Part shown: positions 9,569 through 19,157 of the stretch, in pieces | How the letters are laid out: every line of letters begins with the position of its first letter | How positions within the stretch are numbered: the stretch's first letter is position 1 | NCBI RefSeq assembly: GCF_000152885.1 | Contig: NZ_CH672405.1 | Span: 14,472 to 78,471 of the forward strand | From: Idiomarina baltica OS145 | Lineage (GTDB): Bacteria; Pseudomonadota; Gammaproteobacteria; Enterobacterales; Alteromonadaceae | DNA length: 64,000 bases | Direction of reading: 5' to 3' | Position numbers and translations under genes: made by a program | Notes under the pieces: generated by a model | Told to the model about the DNA's origin: nothing | Databases searched by the model: none | The model's input: the letters and a program-made list of their open reading frames with translations, nothing else

Positions 9569-11902
9569 ATGAACGAGCAACTTTTCGTTACCAAACGCAG
9601 TGGTCAACGCGAACCGCTGAATTTAGATAAGATTCATCGTGTCATCATGTGGGCTGCAGAAGGCCTTAATAATGTTTCTGCTTCTCAAGTCGAAATTAAG
9701 TCACATATTCAGTTCTATGATGGGATCAAAACCGAAGATATTCATGAAACCATTATCAAAGCAGCGGCTGACCTAATTTCAGAGGAAGCGCCTGACTATC
9801 AGTATATGGCTGCGCGTCTGGCCATTTTTCACTTACGAAAGCGTGCGTACGGCAAGTTTGAGCCCCCTCGCCTCTACGACCATGTCAAGAAAATGGTTGA
9901 TGAGAAGCGTTACGACGCACATTTGCTAGAAGATTTTAGTGAGCAAGAATTCGACCAGATGGACGAGATCATTGATCACTGGCGTGACATGAACTTTTCT
10001 TACGCTGCAGTTAAGCAGCTAGAGAATAAGTACTTGGTGCAGAACCGAGTCACCGGTGATATCTACGAAAGTGCTCAGTTTCTTTATATTTTAGTGGCGG
10101 CTTGTTTATTCGCTAATTACCCTAAGTCCACTCGCATGGACTACATCAAGCGCTTTTATGACGCGACATCAACGTTCAAAATATCGTTGCCAACGCCTAT
10201 CATGTCTGGCGTGCGCACGCCGACCCGCCAGTTCAGTTCATGTGTATTGATTGAGACGGGCGATAGCCTTGACTCAATTAACGCGACAGCCAGTGCTATT
10301 GTTAAATACGTATCACAACGCGCGGGTATTGGTATCAATGCCGGACGTATTCGCGCACTCGGTAGCCCTATTCGCAATGGTGAAGCGTTCCATACGGGTT
10401 GTATCCCATTCTATAAGTATTTCCAAACAGCAGTGAAAAGCTGTTCTCAAGGCGGTGTACGTGGTGGCGCGGCAACGCTGTTTTATCCGCTGTGGCACCT
10501 TGAGATTGAAAACCTGTTGGTACTTAAAAACAACCGTGGTGTGGAAGAAAACCGTGTTCGCCATCTCGACTACGGTGTGCAGTTCAATCGCTTGATGTAT
10601 CAACGCCTCGTCAAAGATGACTTCATCACACTGTTTAGTCCATCGGATGTGCCTGGCTTGTATGACGCATTCTTTGAAGATCAAGAAGAGTTCGAGCGTC
10701 TCTACGTCCAATACGAAAACGATGAAAATATTCGTAAGAAGCGTATTAAAGCCATCGAGCTGTTTAGCTTGTTTATGCAAGAGCGTGCGAGCACCGGCCG
10801 AATTTATGTGCAAAACGTCGATCACTGTAATACTCACAGTCCGTTCGATTCAAAAGTTGCGCCTGTTCGTCAGAGCAACCTGTGCTTAGAGATTGCGCTA
10901 CCGACCAAGCCACTCAGTCACGTCAATGACGAAGAAGGTGAAATTGCGCTATGTACTTTATCAGCGTTTAACTTAGGTAAAATCGAATCGCTCAGCGATT
11001 TCGAAGAGCTCGCGGATCTTGCCGTGCGTGCACTCGACAGTTTACTTGATTATCAAGAATACCCGGTACCTGCGGCTTATAACGCCACCATGAACCGTAG
11101 AACGCTCGGTATAGGGGTCATTAACTTTGCGTACTATTTAGCTAAACACGGCGTGAAGTATTCCGATGGTTCAGCCAACGGTCTTGTGCACCGTACCTTT
11201 GAAGCGATTCAGTTCTATTTGATGAAAGCGTCAATGGAACTCGCTAAAGAGAAAGGCAAATGCCCTAAATTCAATGAAACCACCTACTCTCAAGGTATTT
11301 TACCGACAGATACCTACAAGAAAGATTTAGATGCGTTTTGTTCAGAACCACTCCACCTCGACTGGGAGCAGCTCCGTAAGGACATTCAAGAACACGGCAT
11401 GCGTAACTCAACGTTGTCCGCCTTGATGCCTTCAGAAACGTCGTCGCAAATCTCTAACGCGACCAATGGTATCGAACCACCGCGTGGGTTTGTCAGTGTC
11501 AAAGCCTCTAAAGACGGTGTGACAAAGCAAGTGGTGCCCGATTACGAAAACCTGAAAAACAATTACGAGCTATTGTGGCAGATCCCGGATAACAAGGGAT
11601 ATTTGCAACTGGTCGGCATTATGCAGAAGTTTGTCGATCAAACTATCTCGGCCAACACCAATTACGACCCGGGTAAGTTCAATGGTGCTAAGGTACCGAT
11701 GAAACAATTACTTCAGGATCTATTAACAGCGTATAAGATGGGTGTGAAAACACTTTACTATCACAATACGCGCGACGGTGCAGCCGATAACCAATCCGAC
11801 ATTTCCGCCGAACAAAAGCGTCAACGTAAGCAAAGTGATCGCCCTGCCGAGGTGGTGATTGAAGAAGACGACGATTGCGCAGGCGGTGCGTGCAAGATTT
11901 AA
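9569..11902 (+). CDS. nrdA: Ribonucleoside-diphosphate reductase, class Ia alpha subunit
   Basis: Large subunit that reduces ribonucleoside diphosphates for DNA synthesis. From the ATG at 9569 it is 777 residues (E. coli 761). An N-terminal ATP-cone (about residues 5-95, MNEQLFVTKRSGQREPLNLDKIHRV) supports dATP feedback. The barrel carries the redox cysteines in SSCVLIETGDS and SNLCLEIALPT, and the C-terminal CAGGAC shuttles electrons from glutaredoxin or thioredoxin. The longer frame to 9428 would add 47 non-conserved residues across the NrdR boxes. nrdB, a ferredoxin and grxA follow. Confidence 0.97.
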   Translation: MNEQLFVTKRSGQREPLNLDKIHRVIMWAAEGLNNVSASQVEIKSHIQFYDGIKTEDIHETIIKAAADLISEEAPDYQYMAARLAIFHLRKRAYGKFEPPRLYDHVKKMVDEKRYDAHLLEDFSEQEFDQMDEIIDHWRDMNFSYAAVKQLENKYLVQNRVTGDIYESAQFLYILVAACLFANYPKSTRMDYIKRFYDATSTFKISLPTPIMSGVRTPTRQFSSCVLIETGDSLDSINATASAIVKYVSQRAGIGINAGRIRALGSPIRNGEAFHTGCIPFYKYFQTAVKSCSQGGVRGGAATLFYPLWHLEIENLLVLKNNRGVEENRVRHLDYGVQFNRLMYQRLVKDDFITLFSPSDVPGLYDAFFEDQEEFERLYVQYENDENIRKKRIKAIELFSLFMQERASTGRIYVQNVDHCNTHSPFDSKVAPVRQSNLCLEIALPTKPLSHVNDEEGEIALCTLSAFNLGKIESLSDFEELADLAVRALDSLLDYQEYPVPAAYNATMNRRTLGIGVINFAYYLAKHGVKYSDGSANGLVHRTFEAIQFYLMKASMELAKEKGKCPKFNETTYSQGILPTDTYKKDLDAFCSEPLHLDWEQLRKDIQEHGMRNSTLSALMPSETSSQISNATNGIEPPRGFVSVKASKDGVTKQVVPDYENLKNNYELLWQIPDNKGYLQLVGIMQKFVDQTISANTNYDPGKFNGAKVPMKQLLQDLLTAYKMGVKTLYYHNTRDGAADNQSDISAEQKRQRKQSDRPAEVVIEEDDDCAGGACKI

Positions 11903-11917
11903 TAAGGAGCGATTTGC

Positions 11918-13051
11918 GTGTCTTATTCAACGTTTAACCAAGAACAAACTAATCCGTTGGCCGAACCCATGTTTTTTGGGAACTCGGTCAACGTTGCACG
12001 TTACGACCAACAAAAGCACAGTATTTTTGAAAAGCTTATCGAAAAACAGATAAGCTTCTTCTGGCGTCCAGAGGAAGTCGACGTGAGTCGTGATCGTGTT
12101 GACTTTAACAAGTTAACCGCCAGTGAAAAGCATGTGTTTATTTCAAATTTGAAATATCAAACACTGCTCGACTCGATCCAAGGTCGAAGCCCTAACATTG
12201 CGCTACTGCCTATCGTTTCGCTGCCTGAGCTCGAAACTTGGATTGAAACATGGTCTTTCTTTGAGACCATTCACTCGCGTTCGTACACGCATATTCTGCG
12301 TAACTTGTTTAGCGATCCAAGTGAAATTTTCGAAGATATCGTCATTAATGACCAAATCAAATTGCGCGCTAACGACATCTCTCGTTACTACGACGATTTG
12401 ATTTTCTACACGCAGCTGTGGCAAACCCATGGCGAGGGCAAGATCACCGTCGATGGTGAAGAGCATAACGTGACTCGCCGCGAACTGAAGAAAAAACTCT
12501 TCTTGTGCATCAACTCAGTTAACGCGTTAGAAGCGATTCGTTTTTATGTCAGTTTTGCCTGTACCTTCGCATTTGCAGAGCGCGAACTCATGGAAGGCAA
12601 CGCAAAAATCATTCGTCTTATTGCGCGCGATGAGAACGTACATCTAACCTCGACACAGCACATGATCAACCTGTGGCAAGACGGTGAGGACGATCCTGAA
12701 ATGGCTGAGATCGCCGAAGAACTCGCCGACGAAGCCTATGAGATCTTCATGACAGCCGTTAAGCAAGAAAAACAATGGGCCCATTACCTGTTTAGAGATG
12801 GCTCCATGATTGGTCTTAATGAAAGTATGTTGTGTCAGTACGTCGAATATATTGCCAACTTGCGTATGCAGGCGATCGGCTATGATGCGCCTTTCCCGGA
12901 GCAGCGCTCAAACCCATTGCCGTGGATGAATAAATACTTGGTATCCGATAACGTACAGGTTGCACCACAAGAGGCTGAAATCAGTTCTTACTTGGTCGGT
13001 CAGATCGACAGCAGTGTGGATGCCTCGGACTTAGGCGACTTTGACCTTTAG
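11918..13051 (+). CDS. nrdB: Ribonucleoside-diphosphate reductase, class Ia beta subunit
   Basis: Small subunit that houses the diiron centre and tyrosyl radical used by NrdA. The 377 residues match E. coli NrdB (376). The segment [11 protein letters not shown] has the spacing of E. coli Glu115, His118 and radical Tyr122; the remaining iron ligands fall in [12 protein letters not shown] and [13 protein letters not shown]. The C-terminal tail ([11 protein letters not shown]) resembles the NrdA-docking peptide. The GTG start at 11918 has AAGGAG eight bases upstream, and the gene follows nrdA by 15 bases. Confidence 0.97.
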   Translation: MSYSTFNQEQTNPLAEPMFFGNSVNVARYDQQKHSIFEKLIEKQISFFWRPEEVDVSRDRVDFNKLTASEKHVFISNLKYQTLLDSIQGRSPNIALLPIVSLPELETWIETWSFFETIHSRSYTHILRNLFSDPSEIFEDIVINDQIKLRANDISRYYDDLIFYTQLWQTHGEGKITVDGEEHNVTRRELKKKLFLCINSVNALEAIRFYVSFACTFAFAERELMEGNAKIIRLIARDENVHLTSTQHMINLWQDGEDDPEMAEIAEELADEAYEIFMTAVKQEKQWAHYLFRDGSMIGLNESMLCQYVEYIANLRMQAIGYDAPFPEQRSNPLPWMNKYLVSDNVQVAPQEAEISSYLVGQIDSSVDASDLGDFDL

Positions 13052-13059
13052 CGCGCCTG

Positions 13060-13323
13060 ATGACAGCGAAACTGTTTAAAGTCAAAGTCAACGGTCAGCA
13101 TGAGCTGACCGTTGACGCTTCAGAAGGCACTTTACTCGATGCGCTCGAAAAGCATCAGTTAGAGGTACATTATCACTGTAAAAGTGGTTTTTGCGGTGCC
13201 TGTCGTTCTAAACTCAAAAGTGGCTCAGTTCGCTATTTGACGGATCCCCTCGCCTACGTACGTAAAGGAGACTTCCTACCCTGCTGTTGTGTCCCTGAAT
13301 CCGACCTTGATATCGAACATTAA
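13060..13323 (+). CDS. yfaE: 2Fe-2S ferredoxin of the NrdB-maintenance (YfaE) type
   Basis: Plant-type [2Fe-2S] ferredoxin of 87 residues. The cluster cysteines are in HCKSGFCGACRSKL (C-x4-C-x2-C) plus a later cysteine in LPCCCVPESD. In E. coli YfaE sits directly after nrdB and supplies electrons that rebuild the diferric-tyrosyl radical cofactor; the same position here, eight bases after nrdB, supports that role. There is no strong Shine-Dalgarno, so translation may be coupled to nrdB. Confidence 0.92.
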   Translation: MTAKLFKVKVNGQHELTVDASEGTLLDALEKHQLEVHYHCKSGFCGACRSKLKSGSVRYLTDPLAYVRKGDFLPCCCVPESDLDIEH

Positions 13324-13367
13324 TCTCACCATTCGAAAAAAACGATAACCGCCATCGTTCGGATACA

Positions 13368-13396
13368 TTGTAGAGCACCGGTTAAATATGGATAAT
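13368..13396 (+). promoter_or_regulatory. Candidate promoter of grxA
   Basis: TTGTAG (13368-13373), a 17-base spacer and GATAAT (13391-13396) lie about 30 bases before the grxA ATG, so grxA may have its own promoter in addition to read-through from nrdAB. Confidence 0.4.
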
Positions 13397-13427
13397 AGAG
13401 TCAAATTCAAGGATTCGAGGATTATTC

Positions 13428-13694
13428 ATGTTTACAGTTATTTTTGGTCGCCCAGGTTGTCCTTTTTGTGTTCGCGCTAAAGAAGTCGCTGAACAGTTAA
13501 AAGCAGACCGTGATGACTTCGATTATCGTTACGTTGATATTCATGAAGAAGGCATCACCAAAGCTGATTTAGAAAAAACAGTCGGGAAACCAGTGCACAC
13601 AGTGCCACAGATTTTCGTTGATGAAACACATGTTGGTGGCTTCACCGAATTCGAAGCCTATGCTAAAGAGCACCTAGGTTTATACGCCGCTTAA
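13428..13694 (+). CDS. grxA: Glutaredoxin 1 (GrxA family)
   Basis: An 88-residue glutaredoxin with the dithiol active site CPFC at residues 11-14, the TVPQIFVDETHVGGFTEF glutathione-binding segment, and high similarity to E. coli Grx1 throughout (DDFDYRYVDIHEEGITKADL). It reduces the NrdA disulfide with glutathione, which fits its place right after nrdAB and the ferredoxin. GAGGA precedes the ATG. A hairpin terminator shared with convergent hrpA follows. Confidence 0.96.
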   Translation: MFTVIFGRPGCPFCVRAKEVAEQLKADRDDFDYRYVDIHEEGITKADLEKTVGKPVHTVPQIFVDETHVGGFTEFEAYAKEHLGLYAA

Positions 13695-13720
13695 TTCTTT
13701 TGATTAGGTGAGCAAAAAAT

Positions 13721-13742
13721 AAAGGCACCTCAAGGTGCCTTT
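13721..13742. terminator. Bidirectional terminator between grxA and hrpA
   Basis: AAAGGCACC and GGTGCCTTT pair around a four-base loop. On the minus strand the stem is followed by TATTTTTTG, a good U-tract for hrpA; on the plus strand the tail is shorter (TTTATAT). The hrpA stop codon (13730-13732) lies inside the hairpin. Confidence 0.75.
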
Positions 13743-16700
13743 ATATCGTTTATGGCTTGCTTAATCCGCTTCTCGGACACAGGGTATTTAGTCCCCAGCG
13801 TCTGCGCAAAGAGTGACACGCGTAACTCTTGAATCATCCAATAGATCTCTCGAACCTCAGTTGGTACGATACGACGATAGCGTTTAACCAACGCATTGTA
13901 GCTCTCAGTCAATTCATCAAGCATTAACGTTGCCAGCCTGTCCTTGTTCGGATTTTCAGGTAACTTTTCCAGACGACGCTGCAACGCACTCAAGTAGCGT
14001 TCAATATCTTGCAACCGTTCGGCACCAACCTCAGATACAAAACCGCGATAAACAAGTGACTCAACCTGCTTCTGCACATCGCCACGCGATTGAATCTGGT
14101 CCAATGGGATTTTTCCTTTCAGTTGTTTCTTCAAATCGTTGGAGCGGATTAAACATTGCTCAACTTGCTGCGCGATACGCTCAACGCGCTCATTCAGCTC
14201 AGCACGGGTTTTTTCCACTAAAGCGTTGAACGCAGACTCCGTGCGAACCTCGTCTTGCTCCGCAACAAAATCTTGATACAGATTATCCACTGCCGCATCG
14301 ATACAGTCCTTGATAAGTGCATCAACTTTACCCCAGGGGTTAAAGTACATCGCCAGCTTGGCTTTATTAGACAAGCTTTTCTGTAAGTATTTGATAGGGG
14401 AAGGCACTTGTTTAAGCACTAAGGCACGAATTCCTTGTGCATGCGCCAGCTCCGCCTCTTTTTGATGATCGAACATCTGAACTTGTAATTGATCATCAGG
14501 CGTTACCGTTACCGCTGGGTATGCCCGCATTTCAAAACCGTGCTGCTTTTCGCTTACCACCTTGGGCAAATCGTTGATCGACCAGGTTTCCAATGGTTCA
14601 CGTTCAACTTCCTGCCCCGCGGTCTTATCAAGACGCGCCTGTACGCGACCCGATAGCGCATTTTTAAGCGCCGTGAGGTCACGGCCCTGACGTATTAGCT
14701 TCTTACCATCAAGAATTTTAAAATTCATTTGCAAGTGAGCATCAATTTGTTCGGGCTTAAAGTCACTGGGCTCCACTCGCACGCCCGTCATACGCAGTAG
14801 CTTCCTACACATGGCTTCAAGCAGACTCAACTCACCCGGTTCAATATCCGCAAATACGGCCTGAGCAAAGTTAGGTGCCGGCACAAAGTTTCTGCGAATC
14901 GGCTTGGGCAATGATTTAATCAACGCGGTTATTCGTTCTTCACGCAACGCGGGAATATGCCAGTCAAATCCTTCATTTTCGACTTGATTGAGAATTGCCA
15001 ACTGAATATTCACCGAAACCCCATCATCTTCAGCGGAGGGTTCAAAATGATAGCTCAGCGGCAATTTAAGGTTACCCTGTCGCCAAAACTCGGGGTAACT
15101 TTGTTCCGTAATATGGCTGGTATCTGCGTCAATCAAATCGTCACGCTTGAAGAACAGCAACTTAGGCTCAGACTTTGCTGCCTTATGCCACCAGCCTGCG
15201 AGTAGCTTCTCGTTATAAATTCCCTCTGGAATATGACGCTCGTACGCCTCAAATAATTCCTGTTCATCAACGAGGATATCCCGACGGCGCGATTTTTCCT
15301 CCAGCGCTTGTACACTCGCGATCAAATCCAGATTGTGCTTGATAAAAGGCAATTGACGTTTGATTTGGCCCTGCGCCAGCCCCTCACGAATAAAAATATG
15401 TCGCGCGAGCGTGGGATCGATGGGACCAAACTGTACGCGCCGACGCGCCACCAGTATCAGCCCGAGCAACGTCACTTGCTCGTCAGCAACAACGCTGCCT
15501 TGTTTGGCTTCAAAATGTGGTTCAAGATACTGTTTCTTAACCAAATGCCCAGCAGCCTGCTCAACCCACTCAGGCTCAACTTTGGCGTTAACGCGCGCAT
15601 ATAACTTTGATGTTTCAACGAGTTCAGCACTGACAACCCATTTAGGTGGTCGTCCAAATAAATGAGAGCCGGGGAAAATATGAAAGCGAGTTTGACGCGT
15701 ACCCTGATACTCGTGCTTGGCATCCTTTAAACCGACTTGAGACAGTAAGCCTGCGAGTAGTGCTCGGTGCACCTGTTCGTAAGTCGCCGCTTCCTCATTA
15801 ATGCGTAATCCTAACTCACGTGCCGTTTGTCGGCTTTGGGTATAGACATCCTGCCATTCACGCACACGTAAAAAATGCAGGAACTCTTTCTTTAATTGCT
15901 TACGAAACTGATTACCTGAGAGTGCTTGCTGTTGCTCTCTTAAATAATTCCATAAGTTGAGAAAACTCATAAAGTCTGAATTGTCATCGGCAAACCGTGC
16001 GTGTGCTTGGTCCGACTTTTCCTTTGCATCACTCGGGCGCTCGCGAGGATCTTGAATACTGAGCGCCGAGGTAATAATCAGCATTTCGCGCACGCAGCCC
16101 TGCTCATGTCCGGCGAGCACCATACGTGCGAGTTTAGGGTCGAGCGGTAAACGTGCCAGTTGTCGACCGGTGTCTGTTAATCGTGGTTGCTGTTGTTTTC
16201 GGTTGGGCGCAATCGCGTTGAGTTCTTCCAGCAGATTTAAACCATCTTTAATAAAACGTTCATCCGGTTTCTGGACAAATGGAAAGCGCCTAATATCGCC
16301 CAGTCGCATCGCGGACATCTGCAATATAACTGCCGCCAAATTAGTCCGCAGAATTTCAGGATCGGTATATTCAGGACGGCTGAGAAAGTCTTCTTCGCTA
16401 TATAGACGAATGCAAATGCCGGGCCCCACGCGACCACAACGACCTTTACGCTGATTCGCGCTTGCTTGCGAAATCGGTTCAATAGGAAGACGCTGTACTT
16501 TAGTTCGGTACGAATAACGACTCATGCGCACGGTACCCGGATCGATCACGTAGCGTATGCCTGGCACCGTCAGTGATGTCTCCGCAACGTTAGTCGCAAT
16601 CACCACACGCCGTTGGCTGTGCGACTGAAAGACACGGTTCTGCTCACTCGACGATAACCGCGCATAGAGCGGCAACACTTCGGTATCGCGCAATTGCAGT

Positions 16701-17674
16701 TCTTGAATCGCCTCCGCGTAATCACGTATTTCACGTTCGCCGCTGGCGAAAATCAAAATATCACCGGGACCTTCAGCTTGCAGCTCTTGCACCGCATCTA
16801 ATAAACTTGCCAGAACATCATTCTGAGCCTCAGGTTGCTCCGATGGGTCACGATAACGCACTTCGACGGGGTACGTGCGCCCGCTTACAGTGAGTACAGG
16901 CGCATTATCAAAATGCTTAGAGAAGCGTTCGGTTTCGATAGTGGCGGAGGTGATAATAATTTTAAGATCCGGGCGCTTGCGACGTAGTTGGTGTAACACG
17001 CCAAGCAAAAAATCGATATTTAAGCTCCGTTCATGCGCCTCATCGATGACAATTGCGTCATACTGTAGCAATAAAGGGTCATTTTGCAGCTCCGACAATA
17101 ACATACCATCGGTCATTAATTTGACCGCAGTGGTCGGTGCCGTTTCGTCTTGAAAACGGATCTTATAACCGACCTGCTGCTTTTGCGTATCACCGAGCTC
17201 TTCACCTATACGCGCGGCGACACTACGTGCCGCCAGTCGACGAGGTTGCGTGTGTGCGATAGTGCCTTTGCGTCCATACCCCAGCTCTAGCAACATCTTA
17301 GGTAACTGAGTCGTTTTACCCGAACCCGTTTCACCCGCAATAATGACCACCGGATGTTCGCGCATCGCTGTTAAAATACGCTCGCGTTCCTGCGCGACCG
17401 GCAGTTGTTCGGGGTAATCCAGTTTAAATTGTTGCTCTTGCCGCGCGAGCAAATGCAATTGCGCTGTCTCGATATCTTGCTCAATTTGGCTTTGAACGCG
17501 CACGCGTCGCTCAGTATCTTTAATTTTGACACTGCCACGCAGTCGCCCTCTAAGAAGCGCGGCATCCGCTAACGTACATTCTGCCAGTGCATTTGCAAAT
17601 TTATCGAGCACCTGTTTTTGCGCTTGTTTTTGCTCCGCAGATAGCGGTTTAGTTTTTTTGGGGGTACGACTCAT
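13730..17674 (-). CDS. hrpA: ATP-dependent RNA helicase HrpA
   Basis: Very large DEAH-box helicase (1314 residues; E. coli 1300) implicated in mRNA processing and rescue of stalled ribosomes. Walker A is GETGSGKTTQLPK (Lys120) and the Walker B box is IDEAHERS, followed by SATIE, the helicase C domain ending QRKGRCGRVGPG, the HA2 and OB-fold regions and the long HrpA-specific C-terminal domain (DUF3418). It is convergent with grxA, and its stop lies in the shared terminator. The peptidase gene ends 11 bases upstream, so the two may share a transcript. Confidence 0.97.
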   Translation of the reverse strand: MSRTPKKTKPLSAEQKQAQKQVLDKFANALAECTLADAALLRGRLRGSVKIKDTERRVRVQSQIEQDIETAQLHLLARQEQQFKLDYPEQLPVAQERERILTAMREHPVVIIAGETGSGKTTQLPKMLLELGYGRKGTIAHTQPRRLAARSVAARIGEELGDTQKQQVGYKIRFQDETAPTTAVKLMTDGMLLSELQNDPLLLQYDAIVIDEAHERSLNIDFLLGVLHQLRRKRPDLKIIITSATIETERFSKHFDNAPVLTVSGRTYPVEVRYRDPSEQPEAQNDVLASLLDAVQELQAEGPGDILIFASGEREIRDYAEAIQELQLRDTEVLPLYARLSSSEQNRVFQSHSQRRVVIATNVAETSLTVPGIRYVIDPGTVRMSRYSYRTKVQRLPIEPISQASANQRKGRCGRVGPGICIRLYSEEDFLSRPEYTDPEILRTNLAAVILQMSAMRLGDIRRFPFVQKPDERFIKDGLNLLEELNAIAPNRKQQQPRLTDTGRQLARLPLDPKLARMVLAGHEQGCVREMLIITSALSIQDPRERPSDAKEKSDQAHARFADDNSDFMSFLNLWNYLREQQQALSGNQFRKQLKKEFLHFLRVREWQDVYTQSRQTARELGLRINEEAATYEQVHRALLAGLLSQVGLKDAKHEYQGTRQTRFHIFPGSHLFGRPPKWVVSAELVETSKLYARVNAKVEPEWVEQAAGHLVKKQYLEPHFEAKQGSVVADEQVTLLGLILVARRRVQFGPIDPTLARHIFIREGLAQGQIKRQLPFIKHNLDLIASVQALEEKSRRRDILVDEQELFEAYERHIPEGIYNEKLLAGWWHKAAKSEPKLLFFKRDDLIDADTSHITEQSYPEFWRQGNLKLPLSYHFEPSAEDDGVSVNIQLAILNQVENEGFDWHIPALREERITALIKSLPKPIRRNFVPAPNFAQAVFADIEPGELSLLEAMCRKLLRMTGVRVEPSDFKPEQIDAHLQMNFKILDGKKLIRQGRDLTALKNALSGRVQARLDKTAGQEVEREPLETWSINDLPKVVSEKQHGFEMRAYPAVTVTPDDQLQVQMFDHQKEAELAHAQGIRALVLKQVPSPIKYLQKSLSNKAKLAMYFNPWGKVDALIKDCIDAAVDNLYQDFVAEQDEVRTESAFNALVEKTRAELNERVERIAQQVEQCLIRSNDLKKQLKGKIPLDQIQSRGDVQKQVESLVYRGFVSEVGAERLQDIERYLSALQRRLEKLPENPNKDRLATLMLDELTESYNALVKRYRRIVPTEVREIYWMIQELRVSLFAQTLGTKYPVSEKRIKQAINDIKAP

Positions 17675-17685
17675 AAACGCCCGCT

Positions 17686-18738
17686 TTAATCCTCATCTTT
17701 GTAAATCGCAGTATGCACTTTGCCATTGCGAATATAACCCCGGTACATACCTTCGGTGTTAAACGGTGTTGCAATGTGACCTTGTGCATCCATAATAATG
17801 ACACCACCTGTGCCACCCGCTTGTTCTAAAATACCATGAATAACCGCATCACCCGCTTCTTGCACGGTTTGATTCTGATACTTAACACGCGAACAAATAT
17901 CCGCAGCCACATGATAACGAATAAAATACTCGCCATGTCCAGTTGCTGATACACCACAACTACTATTGTCCGCCCAAGTGCCAGCGCCAATAATCGGTGA
18001 ATCCCCTATTCTACCATAACGCTTAGCAGTCATCCCGCCGGTTGATGTACCAGCACTGAGGTTACCCGACTGATCCAGTGCAACAGCGCCCACGGTGCCG
18101 TATTTATAATCGAGATCGAGATAGCGCCAAGCTTGTTGTTCCGGTTGCTCACTTTTACGAATCGTTTGTTTGGCTTTAATTAACTGCTGATAACGATGTT
18201 CGGTGTCAAAGTAGCTGTTATCAACCAACGCTAAGCCTTGCTGCTGAGCAAATTGTGCCGCGCCGTCGCCACTCAACATCACATGGACCGACTTATCCAT
18301 AACCGTACGCGCCAATTCAATCGGGCTTTTTACGGTTTTTACGCCCGCGACAGCACCGGCATTCCCCGTCTCCCCGTTCATGATCGAGGCATCAAGCTCA
18401 TGCTCGCCATCCCAGGTATACACCGCGCCTTTACCCGCATTAAATAACGGTGAATCCTCCATCACTTGAATCGCATGAATCACCGCGTCGGTGCTACTGC
18501 CGCCATGCTCAAGTACTGCATAACCCGCCTGCAGAGCCTCTTCGAGTTTCGCGTGGTACGCGGCCTCTTGTTCTGCGGTTAAATTAGCTCGGGTAATCGT
18601 GCCTGCACCGCCGTGAATAACCAGAGCAATGGGTGTCTTGTTATCCGTGGACTCATGTGTTTCAGCTTTCGTTGCCGCGGTAGTGAACGTTCCCGCCAAT
18701 GCAAGCGTAAGCATAGTCAGTGTTGTTTTTATTTTCAT
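17686..18738 (-). CDS. iaaA: Isoaspartyl peptidase / type III L-asparaginase, exported
   Basis: N-terminal-nucleophile hydrolase of 350 residues that cleaves beta-aspartyl dipeptides and L-asparagine after self-processing. The first ~25 residues (MKIKTTLTMLTLALAGTFTTAATKA) form a signal peptide, so it should act in the periplasm. The processing site is YKYGTVGAVA with nucleophile Thr215, and IHGGAGTI and TSTGGMTAKRYGRIGDSPIIGAGTWAD complete the family signature. AAGGAT sits seven bases before the ATG. hrpA follows; no functional link is obvious. Confidence 0.93.
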   Translation of the reverse strand: MKIKTTLTMLTLALAGTFTTAATKAETHESTDNKTPIALVIHGGAGTITRANLTAEQEAAYHAKLEEALQAGYAVLEHGGSSTDAVIHAIQVMEDSPLFNAGKGAVYTWDGEHELDASIMNGETGNAGAVAGVKTVKSPIELARTVMDKSVHVMLSGDGAAQFAQQQGLALVDNSYFDTEHRYQQLIKAKQTIRKSEQPEQQAWRYLDLDYKYGTVGAVALDQSGNLSAGTSTGGMTAKRYGRIGDSPIIGAGTWADNSSCGVSATGHGEYFIRYHVAADICSRVKYQNQTVQEAGDAVIHGILEQAGGTGGVIIMDAQGHIATPFNTEGMYRGYIRNGKVHTAIYKDED

Positions 18739-18819
18739 GGTTCTATCCTTAATGACGGATTCGAACTACACATTACAGGGTAATCGACACCACAATGCAA
18801 TGTTTTTGGAGGTAACTCT

Positions 18820-19059
18820 ATGCCCACTTATCGCGTTAACTACGATCATCTTGGTGCACCCGAGCAGGTGCAACTCAACGTACCGACGGTTGAGCATTCA
18901 GATAGCGATCGCGACTTGCGCGACGAAATCGCTCGTCGACTCGCTGAGCGTGTTCTACCTCATGCCGAGCTGGCGGTTAATCACGATGACCACCGTAACG
19001 TCGAAGAAAAACTCTACAAAGCGTACGACTTAAAAATCACTCAAATTGAGCGCCTTTAG
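18820..19059 (+). CDS. Small hypothetical protein, 79 residues
   Basis: I do not recognise the family. The ATG has an excellent TGGAGGTAA ribosome-binding site, and codon use resembles the neighbours, so it is likely real. The product is charged and soluble: a beta-like start (MPTYRVNYDHLG), an Arg/Asp/Glu-rich middle (SDSDRDLRDEIARRLAERVLP) and a polar end. No signal peptide, membrane helix or cysteine is present. It is divergent from the isoaspartyl peptidase and 98 bases upstream of sbcB. Confidence 0.75.
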   Translation: MPTYRVNYDHLGAPEQVQLNVPTVEHSDSDRDLRDEIARRLAERVLPHAELAVNHDDHRNVEEKLYKAYDLKITQIERL

Positions 19060-19157
19060 TTGCCGCTCTTAACGACTTCAATATCAAAGTGCTAATATTG
19101 CAGGGCTACCAACAATGGTGTAGCCTCCAAGCCAACTAAATTAAGCCGGTATGAGAC

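Noticed and set aside
10313-10837. Long open frame antisense to nrdA (174 codons)
   Set aside because: It lies entirely within nrdA on the opposite strand, has no ribosome site and no recognisable protein features; it is a by-product of nrdA codon use.
13336-13362. AACGAT/ATCGTT inverted repeat between the ferredoxin gene and grxA as a terminator
   Set aside because: The stem is short and no T-run follows; a promoter just after it explains the gap better.
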